The notes under the pieces: model-generated
The model's database searches: none
What the model was told of the DNA's origin: nothing
What the model saw: only the letters and a program-made list of their open reading frames with translations
Shown: piece after piece, positions 39,441-49,639 of the stretch
Layout of the letters: each line of letters begins with the position of its first letter
Numbering within the stretch: the first letter of the stretch is position 1
Position numbers and translations under genes: made by a program
Assembly (NCBI GenBank): GCA_013399115.1
Contig: VXAA01003837.1
Coordinates: 1,223,173-1,287,172 of the forward strand
From: Anseranas semipalmata
Lineage: Eukaryota; Chordata; Aves; Anseriformes; Anseranatidae
Length of the DNA: 64,000 nt
Direction of reading: 5' to 3'

Positions 39441-42348
39441 GGGCTGGAAAATGAGGAAGCTGTGAACTTCTCCAAGAGGCACATTTTTGGATGAGAGAGG
39501 ATCTTGTTTTGCTGACTCATAGATGCGATTTTCATAAAGCAGCAATGAATTTGTTGAACTCTGATTTTGCTTTGCCCAGATCTCCAAAGCTACTTTCTGC
39601 GGCTACAACTAAGTTATTAATCCTTTTTTTTTATTGCTATAAAATCTCCCACATTTCACTGAACTTTTACTTAGAGATGGAACAACGAATCTGATTTTTT
39701 CATATATAACAAAAGCACTACATTACATACCAAGGCCTTTGAAAACATGTCATAGCTTACTAGCAAATCTCACCCATTTTACTTAAACGAAAACTAGAGA
39801 GTGAATACAAAAACCCAAAGAGGAAAACAACTTTTTTCCATCATTATTGGAACAATAAGAAAGCACAATATTCCACAGCGCCCTGAGAACTGGGGTTCTC
39901 AGAACTGTTGAGACAAACAACAGGAAGAAACCGTATTTCCATTTCATCTCGCAAATATTTGTCTTGCAGTGCATTGCTTCAGCACTGAGGGTCTGAGGAC
40001 CTAGCACAACAATGTTTTCAGGCAGAAATAAGATCTTTCATCATATCAGCTGGAATACCTGGAAAAATGCGATAAGTTTCCAGGCACTTCCTAACCAGCC
40101 TATCTCAAAGTCACCAAGACAAGTCTATTAAAACCCCTTGAGTTGGAGGAGTCCATGGACTCTGCTTGGGTTTGCTTTCAGCACTTGTTTCCAAAAGCTC
40201 AAGTGCTTTTACAGCTTACTTGAAGGAAAGGCAAGGATTAGACCTCTCCAGTTGCAGGGAAGCGTCCACCCATCCCTAAACCAGCCAGAATCACTCCAAT
40301 TGCTTTAGTAGCTTTGTTTTTTCCCAGGCTCTTTTCTCGTCTTTTATGAAAAGAAATGGGCAGAAGAGTGACTTGCACACAAAACACAAATAAATAAAAA
40401 ATTAAAAAAAACTTCTTTATGACACATCATATCTATTCTCCTTAGTCCCTTCCTGAGCCAAACTCTCACCAAAATCCCCATCAGATAAGCTCTGACTGCT
40501 CCCAGCAGTGCCCCTGTGGCAGAGCTGCCACAGCGCAAAGGAGCTGCTGTGGTGCTTCCCATGCCAGCGACAGAACCACCAGCTCAGTGCCAGCTCCACA
40601 GACCTGATGGAGAGAAAGGGAGGAGGAGGGCAAGGTGCAAACCAGCATGCTTCTCTCAGGTACCATGCGCTTTCTATTCTGCAAACTCAGCAGATATGAA
40701 CGGAAATCACTGATGACAATAAAAAAAAAAAAGGGACATTGGAGAACACAGAGCCCTCTCTCTGATCTTAATCAGTTTAGTGGTGTGTGGGACTTCTACA
40801 CATACACTTCTACACTGCAAGCATGGCTGAAGAAAAATAGCATTGGTGCTGTTAAAGATGATCTTGCTTTACCTTTGAAAATAAAAGTAAAGCTTATCGA
40901 AGAGGTGACAAGGTTGTTCTGGATATTCTAACTGAAAATTGCTGTCATTTTTCTAGCTCTTCTGGATATGTGGCTTCAATTAATCAGAATTCAATGATAA
41001 ACAGTGTTGCAGTTGAGAATGGGTTTTGGATTATCTGATGTAAGCTGAAGACAGTCATCAAAAAATCAACAAAGGGCTGTGAGGCAGGGATCTTGTCTAC
41101 CTTGGTTCATGAACATCTCAGATGAATTTGGTATCACCACAGGAGTGAGCAAGCACTGTGTTCAGAGCCACTAAGCCGTGCTCACAGTCCAGCAGCTGCA
41201 GAGCCGTTTCACAGACCAGCAGCAGACCTCAGCAATGGGCATGGACTCGGATGGTTTATCAATACGCAGTGCAGAAAGCCCAGAAGTCAACTGAACCCAG
41301 GGTGTTTCTTTGGAAGAACAATGGCAAAATCAGCCAGCCAGGATCTGAATCAATAGCTGGTCCCGATACCTGAACTGCAAACAACCCCAAAGGCTGCTTT
41401 AAAAAGAGAAACAAAATCACAAGATTTGTCAGCAGTTTTTCATAACAAGGAAGCTGAGGTCAACCATATTTCTAAATTAATTTTCTAGTACATGTTGGTT
41501 AAACTTTAGGTAATTGTCTCTCCTCCAGCCCCCCTCCTTTTTAATAAGTACAATTTACTAGAGTTGCCTAAAAATGAGTAATACGTTAGTTTCACTTAGA
41601 TCCAATATGAAATGAGTCATTTCTTTCCAGCACATGACCAGGCTATTATGTCTCTCCCAAATACACTGCAGAAAGATGAAGAAAGATGTTACTTTTTGCC
41701 TATAAACAGACACTGCAAGTCACCTGAGCCTTTAAGTGACAACCAGTTCACCTCCTGAGAAGGTCCATTCAAAACCCACCTTTCCCTGCCATACCCACAT
41801 CCCCGCAGCTCTGACAAGCCCTGGGAAAGGGGTACGTGCTTTGTTCTCACCCAGACAACCCCTGCCTGCCTGTCTCTGGATGGCAAGAAAAAGAAAAGTC
41901 TTTTGACAATGGGGCCCAGAGGGAATAAAGCTGGTACCATTATTTATAGATCCGAGGCTCCACAGTCTGATCACAAGATGCTCCCTCCCCTTCAGGCTCC
42001 ATACAACCAGTATTTATTCTTGCACTGTTCCTGGCTTTTCTGCCACACTCATCTCTCTAGCCCTCACATTTCAAACTTTAGAAAGGTGAGGTGTTCTAGC
42101 TAGGACTACGGACTGCAATGTTTGTGTAAATAACATGATTGCACTGAAAATGCTATTCTCTGTTCTCCAGGCTCAGCTCTGCCCTTTGGTTTTATTCCTT
42201 ATGTCTGGAGCTAGGGGAAAGAGTGTAGGCCAGGGTGTCCTGATCTCATAAATTAGGCTCAGTTTAAGAAAAGCTGAGCAACTAAACCAAGGAAGTAATT
42301 CTCTCCTCAAACAGTGAGATTGATATTTAAAACAGAAATTGCTGCAGA

Positions 42349-42377
42349 ATATATATATATATATATTTTTTTTTTTT
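42349..42377. repeat. (AT)9 followed by a T-run
   Basis: Nine AT units pass directly into about twelve T residues. Confidence 0.9.
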
Positions 42378-43296
42378 AAAAGAACAATACCTTAAATATA
42401 AGGCAATTACAAATTAATTCAGAACTATTTCTCTCTCTCCTGGGTGAGACACCAGTGCAGCAGATATTGGGTATTTTGCAGCAAAGCGGGTGTTTTGCCA
42501 TCCACAAGGCAGCATGGGCTCTGCGATGCTCGCAGAAGCTCAGCAGGGTTTGGGAGCTACCAACTTCTCGGGAGCACAACTTTCATTTGCTTCTGTACCC
42601 CAAATCCCTGCCTTGCACGCAGGCAAGGCGTGACGGATCAGTGCTGTCTCGCTCGGTGGTAGCAGCAATGTTTCTGCATAACCTCTGTCAGGTTACACTG
42701 AAATTAGGGTGGATTCCTTGAACTTTGTTTTTCTTTGCTAAGTTCACCTCTGGCCAGTCCCTCTGGACTTACTTGGCAAACTCAGAAATACACCTAAGGA
42801 GAAATCCGAGGGAGGATTAATGGTAAAATACAAAACAGTTATTAACCTATTTACTTTAACAGAGCCTGACAGGAACAGGTTATTGTGTCCAAAAACTGAC
42901 CTGAGGGAGAAGCTCCCATACTCATTTCATGTCTTTTACATCTTTGCTGGCCTACTTCACATCTCAATTCACTGAGCTGGTTTCAAATGCCCAGGTGAAC
43001 GTTTCCTGGTGCCGGTTCTTACTGACTGCTCCAGCCACTGTCAGCAAACTTACCCGGGCAAATATCCCTGCTATAGTCTAACCTAGCCTTGCCCTTTACT
43101 GCCATCCAGAAACCAGCCCAGAACTTACCAGCACCTTTTTTCTTTTCAAGGAAATCTCTTTACTAAACCAACTGATGTAGCAGAAAGGGACAAAATACCT
43201 TTCATGCTCCCAAGCCTGCTCTCAAAGTCAGAAATGGGAGCAGGAGATGTTTCCTTCATGTTAGAGTACTAGGTTGTTCACTGGCATCCTATGACT

Positions 43297-43341
43297 GCAT
43301 TTGCCATACTGCAAATGCCATATGCCAAATGCATATGCCAC
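43297..43341. repeat. Cluster of TGCCA motifs with an 8-bp inverted repeat
   Basis: GCATTTGC (43297-43304) and GCAAATGC (43311-43318) are reverse complements with a 6-base spacer. Four TGCCA pentamers follow within about 40 bases, including repeated ATGCCA. This may be micro-duplication or a set of NFI-type half-sites. Confidence 0.45.
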
Positions 43342-43567
43342 TTTCAGCTCTCTCAGGCTGTAACTGTTGTAGTGATTTATGCGTTTTCTGTGCAGGAATA
43401 TCCACCCTGGGTGTGAACATCCAGTGGTGCCGACAGTCATCAAACACAGTACTCACTGCATGTATGCATACACCTCATTGTCCCACTAAGGATACCTCAG
43501 TATCCTACTGTGAACAGAGATTTAAGTCCTCCCCCCTCAATCTAACCTTAGTTTTAAGAAGAGTAGG

Positions 43568-43619
43568 AAAACAAACAAACAAAACAACAACAGCAGCAGC
43601 AGCAGCAACAACAACAACC
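43568..43619. repeat. Compound microsatellite (CAAA)n(CAA)n(CAG)5(CAA)n
   Basis: Short CAAA units pass into CAA, then five CAG units, then CAA units again. The open frame through it (poly-Thr/Ala) is a repeat artefact. It is likely length-polymorphic. Confidence 0.9.
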
Positions 43620-44110
43620 TTATGTGTCACTTTGTGTCAGAGGCAGGCAGAAGGGGATCTCTTTCCACTTTTTTGGTTTGGTCCACAACTTAGGAAGAAA
43701 ACATCAATCTACACGGGACAGTTATATTCCTCTGGATTTACACAAGCATGACCAAGATCACAGCACTGGTCAAAATTCAGAAAAGCTGCTCTCCTGCCTT
43801 CACCTCTGCAAAGCTCATCTCCATGACACTTCTGAATACGACTCCCATCCATGGGGCTACAAATAGGGGATCTGAAACTCCTTTTCAGATGCAAAGCACA
43901 GGAACTTCTCTTGTATTGTTCAAAGTATGATCTAGCAATACTGAAAAACCATTTTTTCTTTGTCTTTAGACATGAACTGTGTATCACCCTCTTTCTCACT
44001 TTGCAGTCTGAGCCAGCATTTAATCCATTGCTTTCCAGTTCCTCAGTCCTCAGGGTACACTGAGGTCACATTTCGTACATTTTCTTTGTAATCACAAAAC
44101 CTACAGGGAA

Positions 44111-44122
44111 GGGGGGGGGGGG
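44111..44122. repeat. G12 homopolymer
   Basis: Twelve consecutive G residues. Long G-runs are rare in vertebrate DNA and prone to sequencing and assembly length error. Confidence 0.9.
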
Positions 44123-46568
44123 TTATTTTAAGATCTTCCATAACTCAAGAGCTGGAGCTGTAAGAAAGGACTATGCATTGCGGCACTGATGATCAAACCA
44201 TGAGTTGGCAAGACTGGGCTTTCATTCAACTGAACCACAAATTCACTTGAAACAGTGACTTGCTTTTCTCCTTTTGTTTCAGATCAGCCCAGCATCTTTT
44301 CTGACATAAAACGACCCAGATCATTTCTGCTCTGAATCATCAACAAAGAAGGGAAAGGAAGAAAAGTGAAGATATCACTCTCCACATCTTCATCCCACAG
44401 CATATTCCAGAGGGCACAACTTGATCATAACTTCTCTCACTTTCCCATGACCTCTTGCAAAATAATCCCTCCTCATGCCCAAGTTATGAAGCAAAGCAGT
44501 TCTTTTCACACTTGAAGTGCACACTGCCTGTGACGGCAAGATAAAAATCAACCACCAATGAACAGAATTTCAGCTTATCAGAAGAAAAATGATACTTCAG
44601 ACCCATATGGCAAGGGCCACACACTGAGTGCAAGCTGCCCAAGGTTATGGGAGATCCATGTTAAGATCTCACAACTCTTCATCCCTGCACCTCTTCAGCA
44701 CACAAGTGGAGCAAACAGACCATTGCCCTTAAATTGTGGATACTGAGGCTCCACCACAGCCAAACTGTGCAACTGCACTCATCCAGGGGAGCTGCCTTCC
44801 CCTTCCCAAACCTCAGGAAGCACTTGTAGGGTATGGCCACTGCTATCCCCAGACCAGCATCCAGATGATACATCCACATCAGAAAGCCTAACACATGCCC
44901 TGAAGCAGTGTGACTACGTTATTAGTTCAGGTTTGAGGTTGCTTCTTACTGAAGCCTGTACAGAAGTGAAGCCTACCCGTTTGAGACCATTCTTCCTCCT
45001 GTTTTCAACCCCATGGACACAGCAAGTGGAGGTATGAGCTACAGCAGCCACGACCGTATCCTCACACCCTCAGCCCTAGGAAGTGCAGGCACAGCATCAT
45101 TTCCCAGGCATGCTTCCCTGCATCACCCACCTTTCCCTCAAAAGGCTCACATCCATTTCACTGCATGGCAGACAGGCAGCAGTGCTGGGGAAACACCGAG
45201 CTGCAGATCACCAGCAGCGTTTCAGGTTCAACACCAGCAACACCTGAGCCCAGACTGGATGCAGGCTTACGCTCCCTTTGGTTGCAATGTACACAGAAGA
45301 CAAAGTACATCTTGATCTTCTACCAAGGACCTCTGCTAGCCATCAGATTTGAGCTGATTACAGCTATGGAGGGAGAAGGGAGGAGTCTGTTACATTTATT
45401 TTCTTTAGACAACGTTTAAGGATTCCTGTGTTTGACTACGGAAAACACAAATGATGTGGTTGTTTTAACTGATCACCCTGGCAGTGATTTAAAAAGAAAT
45501 AAAACAGAGCCAGGAAAACCCAGGTTTACGGAGCCGCAGCCTGTTTCCTAATAGCAAGGAGAAAACCTGCCTGTACACACAGGCTTTGCCAGCCCCCACA
45601 TTTGTCATCTGTCCTGGTTTCACATCCAGGGGTATTTCTCCAAAACATCTCCAGGTAAGCTGGAGTATAACCGCAGCCCTGTTTGGTACAAGCCAGACAG
45701 CACTACGGCAGCCAGAGCTGTAGGCCTGCCCTGGTCTGCTCTGAGCAGCAAACATTAAGGCCACTGGGCAGAGGAAACACTGGGCTGGTCCCTCCTCAGG
45801 AAACCCCAGACGCATTTCCAAATAGCAAATTACACAGGTATAAAGACTTGGCAAAGGGATCATGCCTGCTCTGTTGCTGTATGCTTACCTTCTACATAGC
45901 CTTAATCCGTTCATTTTCATCATTAGCCGCTTTACTGCATAATCATGCCTTCACAAAAGTGCATCGCCTTCTCCTGATAAGATCACCCTTGGGAAGCCAA
46001 AACACTTCAAATGCAATGGTTAGCATTAAACAAGGAGAGTTATTGTAATGCTTCTTGCCCCTACTTAAGCTTGATTTGGGCGTAGATTAGCAGCAGAGAC
46101 CAGACAGACAACTGCTGAACGCAGGTTTCTTGTCCAAAGCAGAAGAGGGGGAGGGAAACAGGCCGGGGGTGACTGGTCCTCAGCCAGCCTCTGCTAATCG
46201 AAGTGAGCCATCCTCATCAATATCGCTTTGCTTTGGCAGCTTTTCAAAAAAGGAAAAAAAGAAAAATCACCCTCCCCTCATGCGACATACTGTAACTGCC
46301 AGGTGTACCACACGCCAAAGAGGAAATCCAGGGGGTTCACAGCACCGCGATGAGCTGCATCACCTTTAATGCTTTAAAGAAAAAACTCGTGCAGTTGGGA
46401 GCGGGAAGGGGAAGACGCACCCCCTCTGACCCACAGGGCACATTCTTTGCCACTCCATCTGCCACCCCCAGCTGCTAAATCCTCTGTCACCAGCACAAGG
46501 TGATCTCAGAGCGAAGCACGCTGCTAGCACATGAAAGGAAACCACTTTGGCTTGTTGCCTCCTTACAA

Positions 46569-46596
46569 CCCTGCTCTCCCCACCCCCTTCCTTCCC
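46569..46596 (-). other. G-quadruplex motif on the minus strand (C-runs on plus)
   Basis: CCC runs at 46569, 46578, 46585 and 46594 with loops of 6, 4 and 6 bases fit G3-N1-7 on the minus strand. It lies 450 bases before the plus-strand motif at 47047. Confidence 0.5.
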
Positions 46597-46914
46597 TTCC
46601 TCTCTGACACGTTTAAAGCATCTGAACGTCAAGGTACTGAGATATCACAGAGCGAGCTTCCCTTCCCCATCCTGTCAGATGCCTCTTGTCAACAGTCCCC
46701 TCCAGCCCTACTTTCCACCCCCTGTTTTCCACCAGGGCTTCCCTCCCTCCTTTCTTTCCCTCCTGCTCTGGAGCCACCACTCTGGAGCTCATATTATTTC
46801 CTTTCTTGGAGCCTACAGTCTGGAGCCAGCGAGGTTTGTCTGCTTCCCTGGGTTCAGCTAATAAATTGGGATCAGGGGGTCACACAGCAGGGGACTTGGA
46901 AGCCTGAGAGCCTC

Positions 46915-47165
46915 TGACACCATTTTTATTAGTTTTTACTATACATACCATTTCAGGAGCCGGGATGCCATCCCAGTGGGGCCCTACCCATTGCTTAGTA
47001 ACTAAGATTTTGTAATCTAAGTTTTGACAAGGTCATTTTTTACCTTGGGAGAGGGTGGGGGAGGGAGAACCCCCACGTACATTAATTACACAAACACTGT
47101 GGGGACAATGCAAATAGGAACCCATTTCCCCTTTGCATCAGGGCCAAAGAATGAAAAATCTTTTT
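46915..47165. promoter_or_regulatory. Candidate regulatory block with octamer, RFX-like and G-quadruplex motifs
   Basis: Within 250 bases the sequence holds a 13-bp inverted repeat CTTAGT-A-ACTAAG (46994-47006) inside an RFX-like TTGCTTAGTAAC. It also has GACAAGGTCA (47026-47035), an orphan-nuclear-receptor type site, and a four-run G-quadruplex motif at 47047-47065. ATGCAAAT (47108-47115) and TTTGCAT (47132-47138), both POU-octamer like, follow. The density of distinct strong motifs exceeds the surroundings. Function is inferred, not shown. Confidence 0.3.
47047..47065 (+). other. Canonical G-quadruplex motif
   Basis: Four GGG runs (47047, 47053, 47057 and 47063) with loops AGA, T and GGA satisfy the G3-N1-7 pattern on the plus strand. 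The short loops predict a stable structure. Confidence 0.6.
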
Positions 47166-47448
47166 TACTATAGGGCTATTTCCAACCTAGCAGGCCAGAA
47201 TATATTTTAAACACACGGATACAGTCCCATCCCGCACTTGCAGTTTGGATGAGGGCATTTCAGTCTTTCGCCTGTCCATCCCTAATGAAACATGCTGCCA
47301 ACAAAAGTGACCAAAGCTGGGGGCAGCCACAGAGCCCTCACAGTAGGTTATGTGAAATACCCACCCACCTCTGCTGGTGGCATAGGGGTGACCCTGATAA
47401 AGCTAAAATTAAGCAACAAAACATCCACCAGCTTCAGCATCACAGTGC

Positions 47449-47474
47449 TGATTAACCCTGTGTTTAGTTAATCA
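47449..47474. promoter_or_regulatory. HNF1-like inverted repeat
   Basis: TGATTAAC and its exact reverse complement GTTAATCA flank a 10-base spacer (47457-47466), about one helical turn. GTTAAT is the half-site of the HNF1 homeodomain dimer, although the classical site has a 1-base spacer, so the geometry here is not standard. Partial extension of the symmetry (CAGT outside the left arm, ACTG outside the right) is visible. Confidence 0.25.
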
Positions 47475-48884
47475 CTGTTGGCACATAGGGTATAAATTAC
47501 CTTCTGGCAAGCCCTTGTCCCAGCAGAGGGAGGTGTGAAGAGCCCAAACACTTTCTGGCCCTTCAGGTCAACCAGAGACGCTATTTGTTTCCTGATATAA
47601 TGTTTCTCAGGCTAATAAGCAGGACATTTAGAAAGCATGGGAAACGAGTAAACAAAACTACTGCAAGCAAGTCAGCGCCAGGACAATCTCACAAGAGCAG
47701 GTACAGATCAAACCACACCAAGAGAAGCACTGCCCACACACTATGCCCTGCCATTGCTTTAGGGAAAGGGTGCTGGTCTGGGGAAGTGAGCTGCCCAACC
47801 GCCCCAGCTAAAGCAAGACAAAAGTCATTCGGACCCAAAGCCACAGAAGATAATGCAGAGAAGGAGCCAGATTGCCAAGCCTGACCTTCCCTCTGGCATT
47901 TAGTGCTGCTTTGTTCAACTTCAACTTTGCTGTGCTCCATAACCCCAGGCTCCCCCCCCATCTGCTGCTCAGCTCTGATAAATCCATTCTAGAAGGAGGA
48001 AAAAGGTCCTTTGGTCACTGCTACCTTTGCCTTCCACCCTCTCCCCTGATCTGGGGCTGTGTGAGGTGTATGCCTCTGATGTGGTTGAAGTAGGACTGAG
48101 ACTGAGTAATGCTTTGAGGTCCTTTGGTATGCATTTTGCTGGCTGTCACCTCATCGGGCTCCAGCACATGCTTTGAGGTTAAGTCCCAGTGTTTGTGTTT
48201 TGGGCCTTTGTTGTGGTTGCTTGATTTGTTCATGATGGCCTTGGCTCTGCCACCCCACAAGCAAATGCAAAATTCACAAAGTGGTGACTCAGTCATTTTA
48301 TCCACTGGCAGCAGCAGCTGGCAGAGGCTCAAAACAGATCAGAGAACGGGGCAACAAGTGTCTCCAAGATGGATTTCAGACAAACACGGAAAAATGAAAA
48401 ACCTGAAAAAGCACAGAGAGAAAAAGCCTGAAATTAAATAAAGAGACAGAAAAACAGCTGGAATGTCAAGTATAGACTGAAGAGATCAAAAGTAAACCAG
48501 CTCTGTGATAGACAAGGAACTGTACTGTGGCTCTGAACAGCAACACTCAAAATATGGCAACTTACTGGCCCATACAGCTTTTTCCGTTGGTTAAAGTCAG
48601 CTTGCATGTCAGAAGAAGTTGCTTTTTGCTGCCAGCACTGGGAGCTCAAAGCAGAACCTACAGTTCAAGCTGTTTTCTTCCTGCTTCAGGCATCAGCCCT
48701 AAAAATAAAATGACCCTGGAGGTCTTGAAAGCTGGCTTGCTCTTTTGGCTGTTAGGATATGAAGTAGGATAGTAAGGCTCACGCTTGCTCTTCTGCAGTT
48801 GTATGGTCTCTGTGGGTTTTCAAATAGCAAAAATATGTCCCCAGACACGAAGGGGGAACTTTATCCTGACCTGTCTTTACGTCA

Positions 48885-48980
48885 TGGTAACATCTTCATC
48901 CCAGGAGGTGAAAAGAGAAAAAATGATCCTTACAACCTGTCCTCTCCTATCTCACCACATAGTACCAAAGGCACTTACTG
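48885..48980 (+). mobile_element. Possible ancient CR1-type LINE scrap, reverse-transcriptase region
   Basis: The plus-strand frame contains GNIFIPGGEKRKNDPYNLS followed by SPISPHSTKG. This resembles the CR1 reverse-transcriptase segment with the pattern A-N-(V/I)-x-P-(I/V)-F-K-K-G-x-K-x-D-P-x-N-(Y)-R-P-(V/I)-S. The central K-x-K-N-D-P-x-N spacing and the downstream P-(I)-S are shared, but the flanks do not extend convincingly. It lies 3.1 kb upstream of, and in the same orientation as, the endonuclease-like remnant at 52.1 kb. However, the reverse transcriptase follows the endonuclease in an intact element, so the two cannot be one collinear insertion. A chance match is possible. Confidence 0.33.
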
Positions 48981-49204
48981 GATGTGCAGAACTGTGAATA
49001 ATATCAATGAGGACCTACAGTACCAGGCCACTCATCTGAACTGAAGCTGTGAATTTTCCAATAAAAGCAAGACGTTATGAATTATGACTTACGTAAAAGG
49101 ACATTTCCACGTTAACCATGTTTCAGGCTGAACACAGGAGAAAGTATCACACATGGAGTTATACGATAAGGTACTCTACAATAAAATATCAAGTTCTCAG
49201 AGGG

Positions 49205-49352
49205 AGGAAAGATGGTGTTGTGGTTAAGCACAGCACTAGAGTCACAATGCTTGGATCCTGCCCTTGGTATGACCCATGGTCATCCTGTGAAACCTCAAGC
49301 AAGTTTTGCCTTAGCTATGTTGTACTTGTGAAATCACTACAGCACATAGTGT
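49205..49352 (+). mobile_element. MIR-like SINE fossil
   Basis: The stretch begins with GATGGTGTTGTGGTTAAGCA (49211-49230), matching the tRNA-derived head of MIR ('agtggttaagagca'). It continues with ACTAGAGTCACAATGCTTGGATCCTGCCC at the expected distance, and later TGTGAAACCTCAAGCAAGTTTTGCC (49286-49310), matching the 'tgtgaccttgggcaagtt' core. CACATAGTG at the end resembles the MIR 3' region. It is diverged and inactive. Confidence 0.7.
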
Positions 49353-49525
49353 TTTTTTGTTTTCAAACAAAGTGCAGAGCAATTTACATTCAGAGAGCTT
49401 CGTAACTCATTTCTGTCTGTTTGATCTCCAGCCCCAACTTTTCCAGCAAAATAGCAATTAGAGCATAAGTGCTGAGCAGGCTCTTTGTTGCTGTCCATGA
49501 CCTATCAGACTCAGAAAATGATTGT

Positions 49526-49632
49526 GACTCAGTCACCTAAGCTGCATTCTGTTTATTCATGTGTAAACTGGGAATCATTATAATTGCTTTCTAAGCATTA
49601 ATTGATTATTCCTTATAGCACTACTATAGAAT
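49526..49632 (+). mobile_element. Second MIR-like fragment (3' half)
   Basis: TTTATTCATGTGTAAACTGGGAATCATTATAATTGC corresponds to the MIR segment that follows the core ('ttcctcatctgtaaaatggggataataata'). The trailing CTAAGCATTAATTGATTATTCC and CCTAGAACAG resemble the downstream MIR part. It lies about 170 bp beyond the previous MIR-like piece, in the same orientation. It could be a second copy, or the tail of the same copy after an insertion. Confidence 0.5.
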
Positions 49633-49639
49633 TCCTAGA

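Larger units (their letters stand above)
29650..46560. other. Intergenic or intronic DNA, no gene seen
   Basis: Simple repeats and the 39.3 kb CpG spot are listed separately. The 209-codon frame at 38825-39454 ends in that CpG-rich spot and lacks recognisable domains. No RNA gene was found, and no LINE or SINE consensus was recognised in this 17 kb, which is notable only because repeats cluster at 48.9-52.3 kb. Confidence 0.6.

Noticed and set aside
38825..39454. 209-codon open frame on the plus strand
   Set aside because: No domain, composition-driven, and its 3' half lies in the CpG-dense spot where several frames on both strands are open.
42610..42629. GCCTTGC/GCAAGGC 7-bp stem
   Set aside because: Short stems of this size are expected by chance in 64 kb; no further structure extends it.
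43329..43751. 140-codon open frame on the plus strand
   Set aside because: Runs through the CAA/CAG microsatellite, giving poly-Thr/Ala; repeat artefact.
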